16,371 nucleotides of DNA from DASYUM01 sp036001225 (lineage in GTDB: Bacteria > Methylomirabilota > Methylomirabilia > Rokubacteriales > DASRDR01), in NCBI GenBank assembly GCA_036001225.1, contig DASYUM010000210.1, positions 1 to 16,371 of the forward strand, in the 5' to 3' direction. Numbering within the stretch: position 1 is the first letter of the stretch; each line of letters starts with the position of its first letter. Below, piece after piece: positions 6,297 to 13,181 of the stretch. Made by a program: the position numbers and the translations under genes. A model generated the notes under the pieces. That model saw only the letters and a program-made list of their open reading frames with translations. It was not told the origin of the DNA and ran no database searches.

Positions 6297-6737
6297 GTGT
6301 TTCGGGGGCGTTTTCCCCACACCATCGACGGGAAGGGGCGTCTCAGTATCCCGGCCAAGTTCCGCGAGGAGCTGGTCGCGCGGGACACCGACACGCTCGT
6401 TCTCACCGAGGGGGACCACTGCATCGTCGCCTACCCGATGGACGAGTGGGAGAAGTTCGAAGAGAAGCTGCGGCAGCAGCCGCAGCTCGCGCCCGAGATG
6501 CGCAACTTTCTGCGGGTCGCGGTCGCCAGCGCCAAGGACTGTCCCGTGGACAAGGCGGGGCGCACGCTGGTGCCGCCCGATCTGCGCGAGTTCGCCGGCC
6601 TCTCCAAGGACGTGATGATCGTCGGCGCCCTCAACAAGTTCGAGATCTGGAACCGGGAGCGGTGGAACGATCACTACCAGCGGGCGCGCGGGAGCTTCGA
6701 CGACAACGCCCGCAAGCTGAGCGAATTCGGACTATGA
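6297..6737 (+). CDS. mraZ: transcriptional regulator MraZ
   Basis: 146 residues, the normal length. MraZ is a DNA-binding protein of two SpoVT/AbrB-like halves that forms a ring and represses its own operon in E. coli. Half one starts with FRGRFPHTIDGKGRLSIPAKFR. Half two (about 75-125) contains DCPVDKAGRTLVPPDLREFA and DVMIVGALNKFEIWNRERW. Both halves keep the D-x-K/A-G-R core that contacts DNA. GTG at 6297 gives the conserved N-terminus, with AGAGGAGG at 6278-6285 (11 nt spacing). The stop codon overlaps the rsmH start (ATGA), so the two are probably coupled. Its operator is visible upstream at 6222-6246. Confidence 0.96.
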   Translation: MFRGRFPHTIDGKGRLSIPAKFREELVARDTDTLVLTEGDHCIVAYPMDEWEKFEEKLRQQPQLAPEMRNFLRVAVASAKDCPVDKAGRTLVPPDLREFAGLSKDVMIVGALNKFEIWNRERWNDHYQRARGSFDDNARKLSEFGL

Positions 6738-7648
6738 CAGACCACGACCCGCAGCCGGCGCCGGAGCCGCACCGCCCCGTGCTCCGCGATACCGTGCTCC
6801 ACTGGCTGACACCGCTGCCAGTCGGCGCCTGGATCGTGGACGGCACGGTCGGGCTGGCCGGCCACGCCGCCGCGCTGCTCGAGCACGCGACCGAGTCGCG
6901 CCTGCTGGGCCTCGACCGGGACGCGACGACCCTCGAGCTGGCCGCGCGCCGGCTGGCGCCGTTCGGCGCCCGCGTGGTCCTGCGCCACGCCGACTTCCGC
7001 GACATCGCTCACGAGGCCGCCGCCTGTGGCGTGGAGGTGGCTCACGCCATCCTCTTCGACCTCGGCCTCTCGTCCTATCAGCTCGCGCACAGCGGCCGAG
7101 GGTTCTCCTTCCAGACCGACGAACGACTCGACATGCGCTTCGATACCCGGCAGCCGCTGACCGCGGCCGACCTCCTCCGCACCACGCCCGAGCCCGACCT
7201 GGCGCGGCTCCTGGCGACGTACGGGGAAGAGCCGGCCGCCCGGCGCATTGCGCGCCGCATCGTGGCCGCCCGCGGCCGGGCGCCTCTCACCACCACTCGA
7301 GCGCTGGCCGACCTGGTGGTCGCCGCCATTCCGCCGCACCGGCGGCCGCGCCGCATTCACCCGGCCACCCGGACGTTCCAGGCGCTCCGGATCGCGGTCA
7401 ACGACGAGCTGGGCAGCCTCGAGGCCGCCCTGCCCCGGGCCGCGGACCTGTTGGCGCCTCGTGGCCGTTTCGGCGTGATCGCGTTTCACTCGCTGGAGGA
7501 TCGCCTCGTCAAGCGGGCGTTCCGGCGGTTCGCGGCCGAGCCGGGCTTCCGGCTCGCCACCCCGAAGCCGGTTCGGCCGTCGGCCGACGAGGTCCACGAC
7601 AACCCGCGTGCCCGGAGCGCCCGGCTTCGGGTGCTCGAGCGAAGCTGA
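6734..7648 (+). CDS. rsmH: 16S rRNA (cytosine-1402-N4) methyltransferase RsmH
   Basis: 304 residues (also called mraW), usual length. It transfers a methyl group from S-adenosylmethionine to N4 of C1402 in the 16S rRNA decoding site. HRPVL at about 13-17 and the SAM-binding motif VDGTVGLAGH (35-44) open the Rossmann fold. FDLGLSSYQL, GRGFSFQTDERLDMRFD, YGEEPAARRIA, ATRTFQALRIAVNDELGSLE and GVIAFHSLEDRLVKRAF are all family signatures. Motif I differs from the more common DGTLGGGGH by VGLAGH. It overlaps mraZ by 4 bp (ATGA) and is followed by ftsL after 11 bp, the standard dcw order. Confidence 0.96.
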   Translation: MTDHDPQPAPEPHRPVLRDTVLHWLTPLPVGAWIVDGTVGLAGHAAALLEHATESRLLGLDRDATTLELAARRLAPFGARVVLRHADFRDIAHEAAACGVEVAHAILFDLGLSSYQLAHSGRGFSFQTDERLDMRFDTRQPLTAADLLRTTPEPDLARLLATYGEEPAARRIARRIVAARGRAPLTTTRALADLVVAAIPPHRRPRRIHPATRTFQALRIAVNDELGSLEAALPRAADLLAPRGRFGVIAFHSLEDRLVKRAFRRFAAEPGFRLATPKPVRPSADEVHDNPRARSARLRVLERS

Positions 7649-7659
7649 GGGTGAGACCG

Positions 7660-8097
7660 ATGAACCGCGTGATCGACGATCAAGCCGGATCGGTAGTCCG
7701 CGAACGCGACCGCCGGCGGATGCGCGCGATGATCGGCGCGCTGGGCCTGGGCGGCCTCCTGGTCGGCGGGGTGCTCGGCTACGTGTGGCTCCACGTCCAG
7801 CGCGTGCGGATCTCCTACGAGCTGGAGGACCTGCGCGCCCTGCGGGCGGACGTCGAGGAGCAGAACCGGAAGCTCCACCTGGAGCTGTACTCGCTCCGGT
7901 CGTTCGCGCGGGTGGACGCGGCGGCGCGGCGCCTGGGGCTGACCGAGCCGGCGCCCGACCAGGTCCGGCTGGCCCGCGAGTTCCTCAGCCCGCGGTCGGC
8001 CGACGAGCTGGCCGCTCGCGATGCCGGGGCCGTGCGGACTGCGGCCCGCGACGCCTCCCCGGAGGAGGCCATGCCGGGACCGCGCGGGCGACCGTAG
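7660..8097 (+). CDS. ftsL: cell division protein FtsL
   Basis: 145 residues from ATG 7660. FtsL is a small bitopic membrane protein that, with FtsB and FtsQ, links the early divisome to the septal synthase FtsW-FtsI. A basic cytoplasmic tail (RERDRRRMR) precedes one membrane helix (about 23-44, rich in Gly/Leu). A coiled coil follows (about 50-80: ELEDLRALRADVEEQNRKLHLEL) and then the conserved RVDAAARRLGL. The Ala/Pro/Arg-rich tail after about residue 100 is longer than usual. ATG 7660 lies 9 nt after GAGG (7647-7650); an in-frame GTG at 7651 is closer than ideal. Sequence conservation in FtsL is low, so assignment rests on topology and position between rsmH and ftsI. Confidence 0.85.
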   Translation: MNRVIDDQAGSVVRERDRRRMRAMIGALGLGGLLVGGVLGYVWLHVQRVRISYELEDLRALRADVEEQNRKLHLELYSLRSFARVDAAARRLGLTEPAPDQVRLAREFLSPRSADELAARDAGAVRTAARDASPEEAMPGPRGRP

Positions 8098-8112
8098 GCC
8101 GAACGAGGGGGC

Positions 8113-10077
8113 ATGCAGGAGACGACCCGGTTCCGGAGCCGCGCGCTCGTCCTGACCGGCGTCCTCTTCGCCGTCCACGTCGTGGTGGTCGCCCGCCTCG
8201 GCCACCTCCAGCTCCTGCGCCGCGACGAGCTGGGTCGTTTTGCCGACCGCCAGTACTCCAAGACCATCCCTCTCCGGCCCAAGCGCGGTCCGATCTTCGA
8301 CCGTCACGGCCAGGTCCTCGCTGTCTCCACCGAGGTCGAGTCGGTGTTCGCCGACCCCCGCCGCATCCCCGATCGGGCCGACGTCGCGGCCCGCCTGGCG
8401 CCGCTCCTCGGGGAGGGCACCCGCGAGCTGGAGGAGCGGCTGCGCGCCGACCGCCCGTTCGTCTGGGTGAAGCGCCAGCTTCCGCCCCCGGTCGCCCAGG
8501 CGGTCCGCGCCCTCGGCTTGCCCGGCATCGGGCTCTTGCCCGAGTCGCTGCGCGTCTACCCGAACCGGGAGCTGGCGGCCCACGTCCTCGGCTTCGACGG
8601 CGTGGACGATCGGGGCCTGGGGGGCATCGAGCTGGCCCATGACCGGCTGCTGGCCGGCGCCGCGGGGCTGGCCCTGGTCGAGCGCGACGCCCTCGGCCGC
8701 GACGTGACCGCCGAGCCCCGGATCCTCAAGCCGCCGACGCCGGGGCAGGGCCTGATCCTCACCCTCGACGCCACCATCCAGTACGTGGCCGAGCGCGAGC
8801 TGGACGCCGCCTGGCGCCGGACGGGGGCGCAGGCCGGCATGATCCTCGCCATGGATCCCCGGACGGGTGAGCTCCTGGCCCTGGCCGTTCGGCCCACCTT
8901 CAACCCCAACGTCCCCCAGAACTTCACCGCCGCCGAGTGGCGAAACCGGGCGATCTCCGATCCGTTCGAGCCGGGCTCGACCTTCAAGGCCATCCTGGCC
9001 GCGGCCGCGCTCGAGGAAGCCGTGATGCGGCCCGACGACCGGCTGTACGCCGAGCAGGGTGTGATCATGATCGCCAACCGGCCCATCCATGACTGGAAGC
9101 GTTACGGATGGCTTTCCTTCCGCGAGGTCCTCCAGTACTCCTCGAACGTGGGGGCGATCAAGGTGGGGCTCGCGGTCGGTCGCGACCGGTACTACAAGTA
9201 CATGACCGCCTTCGGCTTCGGAACTCCGACCGGCGTCGGCCTGCCCGGCGAGAGCCGGGGCCAGCTCCGTCCGCCCCAGCGCTGGTCGGGGCTGTCGCTG
9301 GCCTCGATGGCGATCGGCCAGGAGGTGTCGGTGACCGCGCTCCAGATGTTGAGCGCGTTTGCCGCCATCGCCAACGACGGGCGGCTCATGCAGCCTCACG
9401 TGGTCCGCGCCGTCCTCGATCAGAGTGGCCGCGAGGTGCGGCGAGTCGCGCCGGAAGCGGTCCGTCAGGTGGTCTCATCCGAGACGGCGGCCACCCTGCG
9501 CGGACTCCTGACCACGGTCGTGGCGCACGGCACCGGCGCCCGGGCCGCGGTCGGGGGGTACGCGGTGGCGGGCAAGACCGGGACCGCGCAGAAGCTCGAC
9601 CCCGGCACGCACGTCTATTCGCGGAGGCCGGGCGTGCTGTCGTTCGTGGGGTTCGCGCCGGCGGACGCGCCGCGTCTGGCGATGTTCGTCATGCTCGACG
9701 AGCCGAAGACGGTTGCGTGGGGGTCCGAGGCGGCCGCCCCGATCTTCGCGGCCGTGGCCGGTCCCGCCCTGCGGTATCTCGGCATTCCGCCGGCGGACGT
9801 CCCCTCGGTCCCGCTCCTCCGGGCGGCGGCGGAGCCGGCAGCGGTCTCCGTTCCACTGACCGCCGCCGACGGAGCCGAGGCCGTGATGCCGGACCTGGTG
9901 GGCCGAAGCCTCCGCCAGGCCCTCACCTTGCTGGCGGGATATGACGTGGAGGTCGCGATCGCCGGACGCGGGGTGGTCGTGCGCCAGACGCCGGCGCCCG
10001 GGGCGGCCCTCGCCCCCGGGGCCTTCTGCCGGCTCGAGCTGGCGCCGCCGGCGACGGCAGCCAGGGGCCCGTCATGA
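8113..10077 (+). CDS. ftsI: peptidoglycan transpeptidase FtsI (PBP3 class) with C-terminal PASTA domain
   Basis: 654 residues. A class B penicillin-binding protein that cross-links septal peptidoglycan in the periplasm with FtsW. One membrane helix (about 10-32) is followed by the dimerisation domain (PLRPKRGPIFDRHGQVLA). The transpeptidase domain has SxxK at Ser289-Lys292 (EPGSTFK), SxN at Ser343-Asn345 (YSSN) and KTG at Lys488-Gly490 (GKTGTAQ), so all active-site motifs are intact. Residues about 590-645 form a PASTA domain (MPDLVGRSLRQALTLL, then VVVRQTPAPGAALAPGA), making it longer than the E. coli protein. ATG 8113 follows GAGGGGG (8105-8111) closely. Its last 4 bp overlap murE (ATGA). 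PASTA domains bind wall fragments or modulate the synthase in other bacteria. Confidence 0.95.
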   Translation: MQETTRFRSRALVLTGVLFAVHVVVVARLGHLQLLRRDELGRFADRQYSKTIPLRPKRGPIFDRHGQVLAVSTEVESVFADPRRIPDRADVAARLAPLLGEGTRELEERLRADRPFVWVKRQLPPPVAQAVRALGLPGIGLLPESLRVYPNRELAAHVLGFDGVDDRGLGGIELAHDRLLAGAAGLALVERDALGRDVTAEPRILKPPTPGQGLILTLDATIQYVAERELDAAWRRTGAQAGMILAMDPRTGELLALAVRPTFNPNVPQNFTAAEWRNRAISDPFEPGSTFKAILAAAALEEAVMRPDDRLYAEQGVIMIANRPIHDWKRYGWLSFREVLQYSSNVGAIKVGLAVGRDRYYKYMTAFGFGTPTGVGLPGESRGQLRPPQRWSGLSLASMAIGQEVSVTALQMLSAFAAIANDGRLMQPHVVRAVLDQSGREVRRVAPEAVRQVVSSETAATLRGLLTTVVAHGTGARAAVGGYAVAGKTGTAQKLDPGTHVYSRRPGVLSFVGFAPADAPRLAMFVMLDEPKTVAWGSEAAAPIFAAVAGPALRYLGIPPADVPSVPLLRAAAEPAAVSVPLTAADGAEAVMPDLVGRSLRQALTLLAGYDVEVAIAGRGVVVRQTPAPGAALAPGAFCRLELAPPATAARGPS

Positions 10078-11612
10078 CGGCGACGGTCTCCCGGATCGTT
10101 CCCTTGGCGAATCTGCTGCGGGTCTTGCCGGAGCGCGAGCTCCAGGGCCCCATGCCGACCGAGGTCGGCGCGTTGACCGACGACTCCCGCCGCGTGAGCG
10201 AGGGGGCCTGCTTCGTCGCCGTCCGGGGGCTCCGCACCGACGGCCACCGGTTCATCCCCCAGGCCGTCGAGCGGGGGGCCCGGGCCATCGTCGCCGAGCC
10301 CCCCGACCCGCTCCCCGGCCGGCCGGTCGGCCGCATCCTGGTTCCCGACAGCCGCTGGGCGCTACCCCGGCTCGCCGATGCCTACTATGGTCATCCCTCG
10401 CGGGCGCTGACCGTCGTCGGGATCACCGGGACCAACGGGAAGACGACGACCTCGTACCTGGTCGAGGCGCTCCTCCGCGCCCGGGGTCTCGACACCGGAG
10501 TGGTCGGCACCATCCAGTACGTGATCCGGGGCGCCGCCCGCGAGGCCAGCCAGACGACCCCGGAAGCCCTGGAGCTGCAGGAGCTCCTGGCCGACATGGT
10601 GGCAGCCGGTGTCGGCGGCGTGGCGATGGAGGTCTCGTCGCACGCGCTCGACCTGCGGCGGGTGGACGGGATCGCCTTCGACATCGCGATCTTCACCAAC
10701 CTGACCCAGGATCACCTCGACTTCCACGGAACCATGGAGCGCTACGCCCAGGCCAAGGGTCGGCTGTTCTTCGAGCTGTTGCCCGAGGGCGGCAAGCCGG
10801 ACCCGACCGCCATCCTCAACACCGACGATCCGGTGGGCGCGGCCTGGGCGACGCGGCTCGGGCCGGAGCGGGGTGTGCGGGTCCTGACCTTCGGGCTCGG
10901 GGCCGGGCGCGCCGTGCGGGCGCGGGGTTACGACTCGGATCTGGCCGGCATCCGGCTCGACGCCGAGACCCCGGCCGGTCCGCTCCAGCTCGCCTCGCCG
11001 CTCATCGGCGAGCACAACGTGATGAACCTGCTGGGGGCGGTGGCGGCGGGGGTGGCGCTGGGCTTGACGCCCGATGCCATCGGCCGCGCGCTCGGCGGCG
11101 TCGGCTCGGTCCCCGGCCGCTTCGAGCGGGTCGAGGCCGGGCAGGAGTTCCTCGTCGTCGTGGACTACGCCCACACCCCTGACGCGCTGCGCCGGGTGCT
11201 CGAGACCTCCCGCCGACTGACGCCCGGGCGGCTGGGGGTCGTGTTCGGGGCGGGCGGTGACCGGGACCGCGGCAAGCGGCCGATCATGGGGCGGATCGCC
11301 GCCGACCTGGCCGACCGGGTGTGGCTGACCTCCGACAACCCTCGGTCCGAGGATCCCCGCGCGATCATTGGGGAAATATCCGTAGGAGTGGTGCCGCCGC
11401 CGCCCGGCGGCTATACTAGCCATCCCGATCGACGAGAGGCGATCCGCGACGCCCTGGGCTGGGGGCGGGCGGGGGATACCCTCGTCATCGCGGGGAAGGG
11501 CCACGAGACGTACCAGATTGTCGCCGGCCAGGTTTTCCCCTTCGACGACCGCCAGGTAGTCCGCGAGATCCTTTCCGAACCCCGCGGCGCGCAGGGATCC
11601 GAACGTGCCTGA
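10074..11612 (+). CDS. murE: UDP-MurNAc-tripeptide synthetase MurE (meso-DAP type)
   Basis: 512 residues. It adds the third amino acid to UDP-MurNAc-L-Ala-D-Glu in the cytoplasm using ATP. The P-loop ITGTNGKTTTS is at 117-127 (Lys123). EVSSHALDLRRVDGI, FTNLTQDHLDFHGTMERYAQAK (carrying the lysine that is carbamylated in the family) and VVVDYAHTPDALRRVL are typical. DNPR at 421-424 marks meso-diaminopimelate specificity. Start ATG overlaps the ftsI stop (ATGA). The C-terminus after FDDRQVVREI is extended by a tail; the last codons from 11558 on are duplicated downstream at 11730-11759. This tail seems altered by an insertion, and the original end was probably near ARG-stop as in the downstream copy. 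Confidence 0.96.
   Translation: MTATVSRIVPLANLLRVLPERELQGPMPTEVGALTDDSRRVSEGACFVAVRGLRTDGHRFIPQAVERGARAIVAEPPDPLPGRPVGRILVPDSRWALPRLADAYYGHPSRALTVVGITGTNGKTTTSYLVEALLRARGLDTGVVGTIQYVIRGAAREASQTTPEALELQELLADMVAAGVGGVAMEVSSHALDLRRVDGIAFDIAIFTNLTQDHLDFHGTMERYAQAKGRLFFELLPEGGKPDPTAILNTDDPVGAAWATRLGPERGVRVLTFGLGAGRAVRARGYDSDLAGIRLDAETPAGPLQLASPLIGEHNVMNLLGAVAAGVALGLTPDAIGRALGGVGSVPGRFERVEAGQEFLVVVDYAHTPDALRRVLETSRRLTPGRLGVVFGAGGDRDRGKRPIMGRIAADLADRVWLTSDNPRSEDPRAIIGEISVGVVPPPPGGYTSHPDRREAIRDALGWGRAGDTLVIAGKGHETYQIVAGQVFPFDDRQVVREILSEPRGAQGSERA
11409..11421 (+). other. 13-bp perfect palindrome inside murE, in an AT-rich patch
   Basis: GGCTA (11409-11413) and TAGCC (11417-11421) form an inverted repeat around TAC; the centre includes TATACT (11412-11417), a -10 look-alike. 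The codons around it (11367-11422: ATT, ATA, GTA, TAT, ACT) are unusual for this GC-rich gene. No good -35 was found, so an internal promoter is only a weak possibility. Confidence 0.25.
11558..11587 (+). repeat. 30-bp direct repeat, copy 1 (end of murE)
   Basis: A 30-bp sequence encoding the murE tail V-R-E-I-L-S-E-P-R is repeated without mismatch at 11730-11759. The next four codons are also alike (Gly-Ala-Gln-Gly here, Gly-Ala-Arg-Gly there), differing mainly at third positions. Confidence 0.9.
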
Positions 11613-11729
11613 AGCCACCCTTGGGCATTGCTTGTCCACGCGCCGCGGACCGACGCGCTCCGAGCGCGGGCTTTGCCCGCGCAACCTGGGGGGAGGCTTC
11701 GGAGGGGGGCAAAGCCCCCCCCCGAGAAA
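11588..11729 (+). repeat. 142-bp inserted segment with two GC-rich hairpins between murE and murF
   Basis: The segment lies between the two 30-bp repeats, so the repeat unit is 172 bp long. It holds two stem-loops: GCGCGGGC (11664-11671) with GCCCGCGC (11675-11682) around TTT, and GGGGGGC (11704-11710) with GCCCCCC (11714-11720) around AAA. The second may extend through the flanking TTCGG and CCGAG. Neither is followed by a T-run on either strand, so terminators are unlikely. There is no room for a transposase. It looks like a non-autonomous dispersed palindromic element (REP/MITE-like); family membership is inference. Confidence 0.6.
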
Positions 11730-11759
11730 AGTCCGCGAGATCCTTTCCGAACCCCGCGG
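11730..11759 (+). repeat. 30-bp direct repeat, copy 2 (murE tail relic before murF)
   Basis: This is identical to 11558-11587. Read from 11731 it encodes VREILSEPRGARG and then TGA at 11770-11772, 2 bp before the murF ATG. It is out of frame with the present murE, so it is best seen as the remnant of the former murE end. Confidence 0.9.
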
Positions 11760-11774
11760 GGCACGGGGCTGAGC

Positions 11775-13181
11775 ATGCCCAGGCTCGCGATCGCCGAGCT
11801 CGTGGAGGGGACCGGCGGGACGCTGGCGAGCGGCCGGCCCGCCGGCGTGCTCACCGGCGTCTCGATCGACAGCCGGACCTGCGCCCCCGGCGACGCATTC
11901 TTCGCGATCCGGGGGCCCCACCGGGACGGCCACGCCTTCGTCGGCGACGCCCGGGCCCGCGGCGCCGGTGCCGTCGTCGTGAGTCACCGGCCGGCCGAGC
12001 TCCACCTGCCCGCGGACTTCCCGGTCATCCTGGTCGACGACACGACGGCGGCCCTGCAGCGGTTGGCCGCCTTCCACCGCCGGCGGCTGCGGCTTCCCGT
12101 CGTCGCCATCACCGGCTCCAACGGCAAGACGACGACCAAGGAGCTGACCGCGGCCGTGCTCGCCCGGCGGTTCCGGGTCCTCAAGGCGGCCGGCAGCTTC
12201 AACAACCAGTGGGGGCTCCCGCTGACGTTGCTCAGCCTCGAGCCGGCGCATGAGGCGGCCGTGCTGGAGCTGGGCATGAACGCCTTCGGCGAGATTGCGG
12301 CCCTCGCCCAGCTCGCCCAACCCAGCGTGGGCGTGGTGACGCTCATCGCGCCCGCGCACCTGGAAGGCGTCGGCTCGCTGGAGGGCGTCCAGAAGGCCAA
12401 GGGGGAGCTGGTACAGGCGATCCCGCCCGACGGGCTCGTCGTGTTGAACGCCGACGACCCTCTGGTCCTGGCCCTCGCGCGGGAGGCCCGGGCCCGGGTG
12501 GTGACCTACGGCGAGACCGCGGGCGCCGACGTCAGGCTGGCCGATGTGCGGACGGCCGCCACGGGGCTCGCCTTCACGGTGACCGCCGGCGGCCACGCCA
12601 CCGCGGTCCGGCTGCCCCTGGCCGGCCGACACAATGCCTGGAACGCGACCGCCGCGCTGGCCGTCGGCCTCGCCCTCGGTGTGCCCTTGCCGACGGCGGT
12701 GGCCGGGCTGGCCGAGGCCGCCCCCCTCAAGGGGCGCCTCGCCTGGCGCGAGGCCCGCGGCGTCCGGGTCCTCGACGACACCTACAACGCCAACCCGGTC
12801 TCCCTCCGGGCCGCGCTCGATGCCCTGCGCGCGGCCGGCCCCGGCGGCCGGATGTGGGCCGTCTTCGGCGACATGCTGGAGCTGGGGCCGATCAGCGACG
12901 CCGCCCACGAGGAGGCCGGACGCTCGATCGCCGCGCTGCCGGCGGCCGGGTTGGCGACGACGGGAACGGCGACCCGGCGGACCGCGGCGGCGGCGCGGGC
13001 GGCGGGCTGCCCGGACGTCGCGACCTTCGGCACCCCGGAGGAGGCCGCGGCCCACGTGGCCGCGCGCGCGGGCTCCGGCGACCGCGTGCTGGTCAAGGGC
13101 TCCCGCGGGATGCGGATGGAGCGCGCGGTGGAGGCGCTCCTGGCGCGCCTGGGCGCGGCGCCGGCAGGCGGGCCATGCTGA
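11775..13181 (+). CDS. murF: UDP-MurNAc-tripeptide:D-Ala-D-Ala ligase MurF
   Basis: 468 residues. It joins D-Ala-D-Ala to UDP-MurNAc-tripeptide, the last cytoplasmic Mur ligase step. The N-terminal domain has VSIDSRTCAPGDAFFAIRG. The P-loop ITGSNGKTTTKE begins at about 112 (Lys118). FNNQWGLPLTLL, ELGMNAFGEI, PAHLEGVGSLEGVQKAKGEL, LDDTYNANPVSLRAAL, FGDMLELG and LVKGSRGMRMERAVEAL are all family signatures. ATG 11775 gives the standard N-terminus; an upstream in-frame extension to 11628 runs through the inserted repeat and is rejected. The ribosome binding site is weak (CGGGGCTGAGC before ATG), which fits a gene once coupled to murE. It overlaps mraY by 7 bp. Confidence 0.96.
   Translation: MPRLAIAELVEGTGGTLASGRPAGVLTGVSIDSRTCAPGDAFFAIRGPHRDGHAFVGDARARGAGAVVVSHRPAELHLPADFPVILVDDTTAALQRLAAFHRRRLRLPVVAITGSNGKTTTKELTAAVLARRFRVLKAAGSFNNQWGLPLTLLSLEPAHEAAVLELGMNAFGEIAALAQLAQPSVGVVTLIAPAHLEGVGSLEGVQKAKGELVQAIPPDGLVVLNADDPLVLALAREARARVVTYGETAGADVRLADVRTAATGLAFTVTAGGHATAVRLPLAGRHNAWNATAALAVGLALGVPLPTAVAGLAEAAPLKGRLAWREARGVRVLDDTYNANPVSLRAALDALRAAGPGGRMWAVFGDMLELGPISDAAHEEAGRSIAALPAAGLATTGTATRRTAAAARAAGCPDVATFGTPEEAAAHVAARAGSGDRVLVKGSRGMRMERAVEALLARLGAAPAGGPC

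Noticed and set aside
11664..11730. Intrinsic terminator between murE and murF
   Set aside because: Neither hairpin is followed by a T-run on either strand, and termination here would cut off essential genes with no clear promoter downstream.
11628..11774. N-terminal extension of MurF through the intergenic repeat
   Set aside because: The extension is encoded by the inserted hairpin segment and the murE tail relic; MurF homologues start at the PRLAIAELVE-like N-terminus encoded from 11775.
10362..13055. An 897-residue minus-strand open reading frame over murE and murF
   Set aside because: Both sense genes are complete with family motifs; the antisense frame is low-complexity and shows no domain.
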